Source: Parapristionchus giblindavisi (Eukaryota; Nematoda; Chromadorea; Rhabditida; Diplogasteridae). Taken from it: a stretch of DNA of 64,000 nucleotides. The stretch spans positions 62,001 through 126,000 of the forward strand of contig CALSFV010000433.1 of NCBI GenBank assembly GCA_943737045.1. Reading direction: 5' to 3'. Below, one piece after another: positions 51,421-61,198 of the stretch (position 1 is its first letter; each line of letters starts with the position of its first letter). Both the position numbers and the translations under genes were made by a program. The notes below the pieces were generated by a model. It did no database searches, was not told where the DNA came from, and saw nothing but the letters and a program-made list of their open reading frames with translations.

Positions 51421-53016
51421 TCGAATCTGGGCTAGCCCCTTGCTTATGAGTGATACCCTGGTCGAGTCTGGGCTAGCCTCTTGCTTCTGAGTGATCCCCT
51501 GGTCGAATCTGGGGTAGCCCCTTGCTTCTGAGTGATTCCCTGGTCGAATCTGGGGTAGCCCCTTGCTTCTGAGTGATACCCTGGTCGAATCTGGGCTAGC
51601 CCCTTGCTTCTGAGTGATTCCCTGGTCGAATCTGGGCTAGCCCCTTGCTTCTGAGTGATTCCCTGGTCGAATCTGGGCTAGCCCCTTGCTTCTGAGTGAT
51701 ACCCTGATCGAATCTGGGCTAGCCCCTTGCTTCTGAGTGATTCCCTGGTCGAATCTGGGCTAGCCCCTTGCTTCTGAGTGATTCCCTGGTCGAATATGGG
51801 GTAGCCCCTTGCTTCTGAGCGATTCCCTGGTCGAATCTGGGCTAGCCCCTTGCTTATAAGTGATACCCTGGTCGAATCTGGGCTAGCCCCTTGCTTATAA
51901 GTGATACCCTGGTCGAATCTGGGCTAGCCCCTTGCTTCTGAGTGATTCCCTGGTCGAATCTGGGCTAGCCCCTTGCTTATAAGAGATACCCTGGTCGAAT
52001 CTGGGCTAGCCCCTTGCTTCTGAGTGATTTCAAGGTCGATTCTGGGCTAGCCCCTTGCTTCTGAGTGATTCCCTGGTCGAATCTGGGGTAGCCCCTTGCT
52101 TCTGAGTGATACCCTGGTCGAATCTGGGCTAGCCCCTTGCTTCTGAGTGATTCCCTGGTCGAATCTGGGGTAGCCCCTTGCTTCTGAGTGATACCCTGGT
52201 CGAATCTGGGCTAGCCCCTTGCTTATAAGTGATACCCTGGTCGAATCTGGGCTAGCCCCTTGCTTCTGAGTGATTCCCTGGTCGAATCTGGGCTAGCCCC
52301 TTGCTTATAAGTGATACCCTGGTCGAATCTGGGCTAGCCCCTTGCTTCTGAGTGATTCCCTGGTCGAATCTGGGCTAGCCCCTTGCTTCTGAGCGATTCC
52401 CTGGTCGAATCTGGGCTAGCCCCTTGCTTCTGAGTGATTCCCTGGTCGAATCTGGGCTAGCCTCTTGCTTCTGAGTGATTCCCTGGTCGAATCTGGGCTA
52501 GCCCCTTGCTTCTGAGTGATTCCCTGGTCGAATCTGGGGTAGCCCCTTGCTTCTGAGTGATTCCCTGGTCGAATCTGGGCTAGCCCCTTGCTTCTGAGTG
52601 ATTCCCTGGTCGAATCTGGGCTAGCCCCTTGCTTATGAGTGATACCCTGGTCGAATCTGGGCTAGCCCCTTGCTTCTGAGTGATTCCCTGGTCGAATCTG
52701 GGCTAGCCCCTTGCTTATGAGTGATACCCTGGTCGAATCTGGGCTAGCCTCTTGCTTCTGAGTGATTCCCTGGTCGAATCTGGGCTAGCCCCTTGCTTCT
52801 GAGCGATTCCCTGGTCGAATCTGGGCTAGCCTCTTGCTTCTGAGTGATTCCCTGGTCGAATCTGGGCTAGCCCCTTGCTTCTGAGTGATTCCCTGGTCGA
52901 ATCTGGGCTAGCCCCTTGCTTCTGAGTGATTCCCTGGTCGAATCTGGGGTAGCCCCTTGCTTCTGAGTGATTCCCTGGTCGAATCTGGGCTAGCCCCTTG
53001 CTTATGAGTGATACCC

Positions 53017-56000
53017 TGGTCGAGTCTGGGCTAGCCTCTTGCTTCTGAGTGATTCCCTGGTCGAATCTGGGGTAGCCCTTGCTTCTGAGTGATTCCCTGG
53101 TCGAATCTGGGCTAGCCTCTTGCTTCTGAATGATCCCCTGGTCGAATCTGGGCTAGCCCCTTGCTTCTGAGTGATTCCCTGGTCGAATCTGGGCTAGCCC
53201 CTTGCTTCTGAGTGATTCCCTGGTCGAATCTGGGCTAGCCCCTTGCTTCTGAGTGATTCCCTGGTCGAATCTGGGGTAGCCCCTTGCTTCTGAGTGATAC
53301 CCTGGTCGAATCTGGGCTAGCCCCTTGCTTCTGAGTGATTCCCTGGTCGAATCTGGGGTAGCCCCTTGCTTCTGAGTGATACCCTGGTCGAATCTGGGCT
53401 AGCCCCTTGCTTATAAGTGATACCCTCGTCGAATCTGGGCTAGCCCCTTGCTTCTGAGTGATTCCCTGGTCGAATCTGGGCTAGCCCCTTGCTTATAAGT
53501 GATACCCTGGTCGAATCTGGGCTAGCCCCTTGCTTCTGAGTGATTCCCTGGTCGAATCTGGGCTAGCCCCTTGCTTCTGAGCGATTCCCTGGTCGAATCT
53601 GGGCTAGCCCCTTGCTTCTGAGTGATTCCCTGGTCGAATCTGGGCTAGCCTCTTGCTTCTGAGTGATTCCCTGGTCGAATCTGGGCTAGCCCCTTGCTTC
53701 TGAGTGATTCCCTGGTCGAATCTGGGGTAGCCCCTTGCTTCTGAGTGATTCCCTGGTCGAATCTGGGCTAGCCCCTTGCTTCTGAGTGATTCCCTGGTCG
53801 AATCTGGGCTAGCCCCTTGCTTATGAGTGATACCCTGGTCGAATCTGGGCTAGCCCCTTGCTTCTGAGTGATTCCCTGGTCGAATCTGGGCTAGCCCCTT
53901 GCTTATGAGTGATACCCTGGTCGAATCTGGGCTAGCCTCTTGCTTCTGAGTGATTCCCTGGTCGAATCTGGGCTAGCCCCTTGCTTCTGAGCGATTCCCT
54001 GGTCGAATCTGGGCTAGCCTCTTGCTTCTGAGTGATTCCCTGGTCGAATCTGGGCTAGCCCCTTGCTTCTGAGTGATTCCCTGGTCGAATCTGGGCTAGC
54101 CCCTTGCTTCTGAGTGATTCCCTGGTCGAATCTGGGGTAGCCCCTTGCTTCTGAGTGATTCCCTGGTCGAATCTGGGCTAGCCCCTTGCTTATGAGTGAT
54201 ACCCTGGTCGAGTCTGGGCTAGCCTCTTGCTTCTGAGTGATTCCCTGGTCGAATCTGGGCTAGCCTCTTGCTTCTGAATGATCCCCTGGTCGAATCTGGG
54301 CTAGCCCCTTGCTTCTGAGTGATTCCCTGGTCGAATCTGGGCTAGCCCCTTGCTTCTGAGTGATTCCCTGGTCGAATCTGGGCTAGCCCCTTGCTTCTGA
54401 GTGATTCCCTGGTCGAATCTGGGGTAGCCCCTTGCTTCTGAGTGATACCCTGGTCGAATCTGGGCTAGCCCCTTGCTTCTGAGTGATTCCCTGGTCGAAT
54501 CTGGGGTAGCCCCTTGCTTCTGAGTGATACCCTGGTCGAATCTGGGCTAGCCCCTTGCTTATAAGTGATACCCTGGTCGAATCTGGGCTAGCCCCTTGCT
54601 TCTGAGTGATTCCCTGGTCGAATCTGGGCTAGCCCCTTGCTTATAAGTGATACCCTGGTCGAATCTGGGCTAGCCCCTTGCTTCTGAGTGATTCCCTGGT
54701 CGAATCTGGGCTAGCCCCTTGCTTCTGAGCGATTCCCTGGTCGAATCTGGGCTAGCCCCTTGCTTCTGAGTGATTCCCTGGTCGAATCTGGGCTAGCCTC
54801 TTGCTTCTGAGTGATTCCCTGGTCGAATCTGGGCTAGCCCCTTGCTTCTGAGTGATTCCCTGGTCGAATCTGGGGTAGCCCCTTGCTTCTGAGTGATTCC
54901 CTGGTCGAATCTGGGCTAGCCCCTTGCTTCTGAGTGATTCCCTGGTCGAATCTGGGCTAGCCCCTTGCTTATGAGTGATACCCTGGTCGAATCTGGGCTA
55001 GCCCCTTGCTTCTGAGTGATTCCCTGGTCGAATCTGGGCTAGCCCCTTGCTTATGAGTGATACCCTGGTCGAATCTGGGCTAGCCTCTTGCTTCTGAGTG
55101 ATTCCCTGGTCGAATCTGGGCTAGCCCCTTGCTTCTGAGCGATTCCCTGGTCGAATCTGGGCTAGTCTCTTGCTTCTGAGTGATTCCCTGGTCGAATCTG
55201 GGCTAGCCCCTTGCTTCTGAGTGATTCCCTGGTCGAATCTGGGCTAGCCCCTTGCTTCTGAGTGATTCCCTGGTCGAATCTGGGGTAGCCCCTTGCTTCT
55301 GAGTGATTCCCTGGTCGAATCTGGGCTAGCCCCTTGCTTATGAGTGATACCCTGGTCGAGTCTGGGCTAGCCTCTTGCTTCTGAGTGATTCCCTGGTCGA
55401 ATCTGGGCTAGCCTCTTGCTTCTGAATGATCCCCTGGTCGAATCTGGGCTAGCCCCTTGCTTCTGAGTGATTCCCTGGTCGAATCTGGGCTACCCCCTTG
55501 CTTCTGAGTGATTCCCTGGTCGAATCTGGGCTAGCCCCTTGCTTCTGAGTGATTCCCTGGTCGAATCTGGGCTAGCCCCTTGCTTCTGAGTGATTCCCTG
55601 GTCGAATCTGGGCTAGCCCCTTGCTTCTGAGTGATTCCCTGGTCGAATCTGGGGTAGCCCCTTGCTTCTGAGTGATACCCTGGTCGAATCTGGGCTAGCC
55701 CCTTGCTTCTGAGTGATTCCCTGGTCGAATCTGGGGTAGCCCCTTGCTTCTGAGTGATACCCTGGTCGAATCTGGGCTAGCCCCTTGCTTATAAGTGATA
55801 CCCTGGTCGAATCTGGGCTAGCCCCTTGCTTCTGAGTGATTCCCTGGTCGAATCTGGGCTAGCCCCTTGCTTATAAGTGATACCCTGGTCGAATCTGGGC
55901 TAGCCCCTTGCTTCTGAGTGATTCCCTGGTCGAATCTGGGCTAGCCCCTTGCTTCTGAGCGATTCCCTGGTCGAATCTGGGCTAGCCCCTTGCTTCTGAG

Positions 56001-59000
56001 TGATTCCCTGGTCGAATCTGGGCTAGCCTCTTGCTTCTGAGTGATTCCCTGGTCGAATCTGGGCTAGCCCCTTGCTTCTGAGTGAATCCCTGGTCGAATC
56101 TGGGGTAGCCCCTTGCTTCTGAGTGATTCCCTGGTCGAATCTGGGCTAGCCCCTTGCTTCTGAGTGATTCCCTGGTCGAATCTGGGCTAGCCCCTTGCTT
56201 ATGAGTGATACCCTGGTCGAATCTGGGCTAGCCCCTTGCTTCTGAGTGATTCCCTGGTCGAATCTGGGCTAGCCCCTTGCTTCTGAGTGATTCCCTGGTC
56301 GAATCTGGGCTAGCCCCTTGCTTCTGAGTGATTCCCTGGTCGAATCTGGGCTAGCCCCTTGCTTATGAGTGATACCCTGGTCGAATCTGGGCTAGCCCCT
56401 TGCTTCTGAGTGATTCCCTGGTCGAATCTGGGCTAGCCCCTTGCTTATGAGTGATACCCTGGTCGAATCTGGGCTAGCCTCTTGCTTCTGAGTGATTCCC
56501 TGGTCGAATCTGGGCTAGCCCCTTGCTTCTGAGCGATTCCCTGGTCGAATCTGGGCTAGTCTCTTGCTTCTGAGTGATTCCCTGGTCGAATCTGGGCTAG
56601 CCCCTTGCTTCTGAGTGATTCCCTGGTCGAATCTGGGCTAGCCCCTTGCTTCTGAGTGATTCCCTGGTCGAATCTGGGGTAGCCCCTTGCTTCTGAGTGA
56701 TTCCCTGGTCGAATCTGGGCTAGCCCCTTGCTTATGAGTGATACCCTGGTCGAGTCTGGGCTAGCCTCTTGCTTCTGAGTGATTCCCTGGTCGAATCTGG
56801 GCTAGCCTCTTGCTTCTGAATGATCCCCTGGTCGAATCTGGGCTAGCCCCTTGCTTCTGAGTGATTCCCTGGTCGAATCTGGGCTAGCCCCTTGCTTCTG
56901 AGTGATTCCCTGGTCGAATCTGGGCTAGCCCCTTGCTTCTGAGTGATTCCCTGGTCGAATCTGGGCTAGCCCCTTGCTTCTGAGTGATTCCCTGGTCGAA
57001 TCTGGGCTAGCCCCTTGCTTCTGAGTGATTCCCTGGTCGAATCTGGGGTAGCCCCTTGCTTCTGAGTGATACCCTGGTCGAATCTGGGCTAGCCCCTTGC
57101 TTCTGAGTGATTCCCTGGTCGAATCTGGGGTAGCCCCTTGCTTCTGAGTGATACCCTGGTCGAATCTGGGCTAGCCCCTTGCTTATAAGTGATACCCTGG
57201 TCGAATCTGGGCTAGCCCCTTGCTTCTGAGTGATTCCCTGGTCGAATCTGGGCTAGCCCCTTGCTTATAAGTGATACCCTGGTCGAATCTGGGCTAGCCC
57301 CTTGCTTCTGAGTGATTCCCTGGTCGAATCTGGGCTAGCCCCTTGCTTCTGAGCGATTCCCTGGTCGAATCTGGGCTAGCCCCTTGCTTCTGAGTGATTC
57401 CCTGGTCGAATCTGGGCTAGCCTCTTGCTTCTGAGTGATTCCCTGGTCGAATCTGGGCTAGCCCCTTGCTTCTGAGTGATTCCCTGGTCGAATCTGGGGT
57501 AGCCCCTTGCTTCTGAGTGATTCCCTGGTCGAATCTGGGCTAGCCCCTTGCTTCTGAGTGATTCCCTGGTCGAATCTGGGCTAGCCCCTTGCTTATGAGT
57601 GATACCCTGGTCGAATCTGGGCTAGCCCCTTGCTTCTGAGTGATTCCCTGGTCGAATCTGGGCTAGCCCCTTGCTTATGAGTGATACCCTGGTCGAATCT
57701 GGGCTAGCCTCTTGCTTCTGAGTGATTCCCTGGTCGAATCTGGGCTAGCCCCTTGCTTCTGAGCGATTCCCTGGTCGAATCTGGGCTAGTCTCTTGCTTC
57801 TGAGTGATTCCCTGGTCGAATCTGGGCTAGCCCCTTGCTTCTGAGTGATTCCCTGGTCGAATCTGGGCTAGCCCCTTGCTTCTGAGTGATTCCCTGGTCG
57901 AATCTGGGGTAGCCCCTTGCTTCTGAGTGATTCCCTGGTCGAATCTGGGCTAGCCCCTTGCTTATGAGTGATACCCTGGTCGAGTCTGGGCTAGCCTCTT
58001 GCTTCTGAGTGATTCCCTGGTCGAATCTGGGCTAGCCTCTTGCTTCTGAATGATCCCCTGGTCGAATCTGGGCTAGCCCCTTGCTTCTGAGTGATTCCCT
58101 GGTCGAATCTGGGCTAGCCCCTTGCTTCTGAGTGATTCCCTGGTCGAATCTGGGCTAGCCCCTTGCTTCTGAGTGATTCCCTGGTCGAATCTGGGGTAGC
58201 CCCTTGCTTCTGAGTGATACCCTGGTCGAATCTGGGCTAGCCCCTTGCTTCTGAGTGATTCCCTGGTCGAATCTGGGGTAGCCCCTTGCTTCTGAGTGAT
58301 ACCCTGGTCGAATCTGGGCTAGCCCCTTGCTTATAAGTGATACCCTGGTCGAATCTGGGCTAGCCCCTTGCTTCTGAGTGATTCCCTGGTCGAATCTGGG
58401 CTAGCCCCTTGCTTATAAGTGATACCCTGGTCGAATCTGGGCTAGCCCCTTGCTTCTGAGTGATTCCCTGGTCGAATCTGGGCTAGCCCCTTGCTTCTGA
58501 GCGATTCCCTGGTCGAATCTGGGCTAGCCCCTTGCTTCTGAGTGATTCCCTGGTCGAATCTGGGCTAGCCTCTTGCTTCTGAGTGATTCCCTGGTCGAAT
58601 CTGGGCTAGCCCCTTGCTTCTGAGTGATTCCCTGGTCGAATCTGGGGTAGCCCCTTGCTTCTGAGTGATTCCCTGGTCGAATCTGGGCTAGCCCCTTGCT
58701 TCTGAGTGATTCCCTGGTCGAATCTGGGCTAGCCCCTTGCTTATGAGTGATACCCTGGTCGAATCTGGGCTAGCCCCTTGCTTCTGAGTGATTCCCTGGT
58801 CGAATCTGGGCTAGCCCCTTGCTTATGAGTGATACCCTGGTCGAATCTGGGCTAGCCTCTTGCTTCTGAGTGATTCCCTGGTCGAATCTGGGCTAGCCCC
58901 TTGCTTCTGAGCGATTCCCTGGTCGAATCTGGGCTAGCCTCTTGCTTCTGAGTGATTCCCTGGTCGAATCTGGGCTAGCCCCTTGCTTCTGAGTGATTCC

Positions 59001-59160
59001 CTGGTCGAATCTGGGCTAGCCCCTTGCTTCTGAGTGATTCCCTGGTCGAATCTGGGCTAGCCCCTTGCTTCTGAGTGATTCCCTGGTCGAATCTGGGCTA
59101 GCCCCTTGCTTCTGAGTGATTCCCTGGTCGAGTCTGGGCTAGCCTCTTGCTTCTGAGTGA
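53017..59160. repeat. Irregular 28-34-unit higher-order repeat at the right end
   Basis: CGAGTCTGG units start at 53017, 54205, 55353, 56747, 57977 and 59125. The spacings are 1,188 bp (29 units minus a 1-bp deletion near 53,079), then 1,148, 1,394, 1,230 and 1,148 bp (28, 34, 30 and 28 units). Within each cycle the same markers follow, including GAATGATCCCC a few units later. A CTAGTCTCTT variant at 55162, 56556 and 57786 keeps the 1,394 and 1,230 spacings. This is the most regular higher-order structure in the array. Confidence 0.85.
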
Positions 59161-59888
59161 TTCCCTGGTCGAATCTGGGCTAGCCCCTTGCTTCTGAGTG
59201 ATTCCCTGGTCGAATCTGGGCTAGCCTCTTGCTTCTGAATGATCCCCTGGTCGAATCTGGGGTAGCCCCTTGCTTCTGAGTGATTCCCTGGTCGAATCTG
59301 GGCTAGCCCCTTGCTTCTGAGTGATTCCCTGGTCGAATCTGGGCTAGCCCCTTGCTTCTGAGTGATTCCCTGGTCGAATCTGGGCTAGCCCCTTGCTTCT
59401 GAGTGATACCCTGATCGAATCTGGGCTAGCCCCTTGCTTCTGAGTGATTCCCTGGTCGAATCTGGGCTAGCCCCTTGCTTCTGAGTGATTCCCTGGTCGA
59501 ATCTGGGCTAGCCTCTTGCTTCTGAGTGATTCCCTGGTCGAATCTGGGCTAGCCCCTTGCTTCTGAGTGATTCCCTGGTCGAATCTGGGGTAGCCCCTTG
59601 CTTCTGAGCGATTCCCTGGTCGAATCTGGGCTAGCCCCTTGCTTATAAGTGATACCCTGGTCGAATCTGGGCTAGCCCCTTGCTTCTGAGTGATTCCCTG
59701 GTCGAATCTGGGCTAGCCCCTTGCTTCTGAGCGATTCCCTGGTCGAATCTGGGCTAGCCCCTTGCTTCTGAGTGATTCCCTGGTCGAATCTGGGCTAGCC
59801 TCTTGCTTCTGAGTGATTCCCTGGTCGAATCTGGGCTAGCCCCTTGCTTCTGAGTGATTCCCTGGTCGAATCTGGGGTAGCCCCTTGC

Positions 59889-60877
59889 CTCCGTATATAT
59901 ATGGAGCCCCTTATATATATGGAGCTCCATATATATATGGAGCCCCTTATATATACGGAGCTCCATATATATACGGAGCCCCATATATATATACGGAGCT
60001 CCGTATATATATGGAGCCCCTTATATATATGGAGCCCCTTATATATATGGAGCCCCTTATATATACGGAGCTCCGTATATATATGGAGCTCCTTATATAT
60101 ACGGAGCTCCATATATATACGGAGCCCCTTATATATACGGAGCTCCATATATATACGGAGCCGCTTATATATACGGAGCTCCGTATATATATGGAGCCCC
60201 TTATATATACGGAGCTCCATATATATACGGAGCCCCATATATATATGGAGCCCCTTATATATACGGAGCTCCATATATATACGGAGCCCCGTATATATAT
60301 GGAGTCCCTTATATATACGGAGCTCCATATATATACGGAGCCCCGTATATATATGGAGCTCCATTTATATACGGAACCCCTTATATATACGGAGCTCCAT
60401 ATATATATGGAGCCCCTTATATATACGGAGCTCCCTATATATACGGAGCCCCTTATATATACGGAGCTCCGTATATATATGGAGACCCTTATATATACGG
60501 AGCTCCATATATATATATGGAGCCCCATATATATACGGAGCTCCGTATATATATGGAGCCCCTTATATATATGGAGCCCCTTATATATACGGAGCTCCAT
60601 ATATATACGGAGCCCCTTATATATACGGAGCTCCATATATATACGGAGCCCCGTATATATATGGAGCTCCATTTATATACGGAACCCCTTATATATACGG
60701 AGCTCCATATATATATGGAGCCCCTTATATATACGGAGCTCCACATATATATGGAGTCCCTTATATATACGGAGCTCCATATATATACGGAGCCCCTTAT
60801 ATATACGGAGCTCCGTATATATATGGAGACCCTTATATATACGGAGCTCCATATATATATGGAGCCCCTTATATATA
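59889..60877. repeat. AT-rich 18-bp satellite array
   Basis: About 55 head-to-tail units of 18 bp. The two main forms are GGAGCTCCATATATATAC and GGAGCCCCTTATATATAC, which often alternate to give a 36-bp dimer. A few units carry an extra AT step (for example near 59,986 and 60,512). Where GGAGCTCC is flanked by TATATAC and GTATATA the joint is a long perfect palindrome, for example around 60,070, 60,180, 60,470, 60,540 and 60,813. A rare unit pair (ATTTATATAC followed by GGAACCCC) at 60363 recurs at 60671, a 308-bp internal duplication. The period is a multiple of 3, so long frames are open on both strands; these are a by-product of the repeat and are not called as genes. The array ends 17 bases into a unit where the retrotransposon begins. 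Confidence 0.96.
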
Positions 60878-61105
60878 TGTGCTATGTCTACTCCCAAGTC
60901 TATTAGCATATGCACTCTAGCTTATACCTTTGCATAATCACATTACCCTATACTATGTTAATGACACGTCATCATAGTTGACGTGTTGTCTAGATTGGTC
61001 ATTCCAGCCATTCTTATAGTTTTCTCTCCCATCGCACAGTTGTGCTCTTCTCTCTCCGTTGATAAAGTCTCTTCTATATTATAAGTTGTGTCCAAGAACA
61101 TAACA
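60878..61105 (+). repeat. 5' LTR (228 bp, predicted)
   Basis: Limits are inferred from three facts. The 18-bp satellite ends at 60,877, the sequence then starts TGTG, and it ends ...ATAACA three bases before a TGGCGACC primer-binding site. This gives TGT...ACA ends, as expected for an LTR. The 3' LTR is outside the window, so the ends are not confirmed by comparison. If correct, the target-site duplication would be ATATA or a similar AT step from the satellite. No convincing TATA box or AATAAA signal was picked out; TATTATAAG at about 61,077 is the best AT-rich candidate. Confidence 0.65.
60964..60986 (+). promoter_or_regulatory. Inverted bZIP-like half-sites in the LTR
   Basis: ACACGTCA (60964-60971) and TGACGTGT (60979-60986) are perfect inverted copies separated by 7 bases. 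TGACGTG is the core of CRE/ATF- and XBP1-type bZIP sites. In an LTR, upstream of the transcribed leader, this could be an enhancer; it could equally form a hairpin in RNA. The function is inferred from motif likeness only. Confidence 0.4.
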
Positions 61106-61108
61106 TTT

Positions 61109-61126
61109 TGGCGACCAGGATCTTTG
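61109..61126 (+). other. Primer-binding site (minus-strand)
   Basis: TGGCGACCAGGATCTTTG begins with TGG, the complement of the CCA end of a tRNA, and lies 3 bases after the predicted LTR end. The implied tRNA ends in CCTGGTCGCCA. The tRNA species was not assigned; complementarity may cover only the first 11-13 bases. Confidence 0.65.
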
Positions 61127-61142
61127 ACGAGCTGACGTGAGT

Positions 61143-61182
61143 CTTTATTCTTTCTCGTTTTACTTTATTCTTTCTCGTTTCT
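61143..61182 (+). repeat. 20-bp tandem duplication in the leader
   Basis: CTTTATTCTTTCTCGTTTTA at 61143-61162 is followed at once by a second copy at 61163-61182 that differs only in its last two bases. This looks like a recent slippage or template-switch duplication in the untranslated leader between the primer-binding site and the hairpin cluster. Confidence 0.85.
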
Positions 61183-61198
61183 GTGCATTTCTTGTTGG

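Larger units (their letters stand above)
1..59888. repeat. Giant 41-bp satellite array
   Basis: Head-to-tail tandem repeat of a 41-bp unit that starts TGGTCGAATCT, has a GGGCTAGCCC core and ends GAGTGATTCCC. All units lie in one orientation. Phase can be followed arithmetically: 1,444 x 41 + 30 x 22 - 2 = 59,862, which reaches the last (incomplete) unit at 59,863. The unit is about 56% GC, but the + strand is A-poor (5 of 41 bases). Each unit has one CpG (TCGA), and most have an NheI-type GCTAGC. Recurrent variants are GGGGTAGCC, AGCCTCTTG, GTGATACCC, CTTATGAG, CTTATAAG, CTTTTGAG, GAGCGATT, TCGATTCTGG, CTGGTGTAACC, CTGGACTAGCC and CGAGTCTGG. There is a TAG on both strands in nearly every unit, and 41 is not a multiple of 3, so no reading frame stays open beyond about three units. 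No gene or RNA gene is seen in it. A centromeric or other heterochromatic satellite role is possible but not shown. Confidence 0.98.

Noticed and set aside
1..59888. CRISPR array
   Set aside because: The repeat is continuous with no unique spacers, is about 60 kb long and sits beside a eukaryotic LTR element.
1..59888. Telomeric repeat
   Set aside because: No run of TTAGGC, TTAGGG or similar was found. Variants such as GGGTTAGCC only resemble it over a few bases.
1..59888. CENP-B box in the 41-bp unit
   Set aside because: The reverse strand has ATTCGACCAGGG, which starts like the box, but the required A and CGGG positions do not fit.
1..59888. AP-1-like TGAGTGA in every unit
   Set aside because: The consensus is TGAGTCA; the mismatch is at a key base, so a tandem enhancer is not supported.
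1..59888. Coding minisatellite (repeat-protein gene)
   Set aside because: A TAG within CTAG occurs on both strands in almost every unit, and the 41-bp period cycles through all frames, so no frame is open beyond about three units.
59754..60937. Long open frames of 76 to 358 codons on both strands across the 18-bp repeat
   Set aside because: They arise because the period is a multiple of 3. The same DNA is open in several frames at once, the peptides are six-residue repeats (IYTELH, YIYGAP, KGLHIY), and the frames switch at 2-bp unit variants. No start or splice context supports them.
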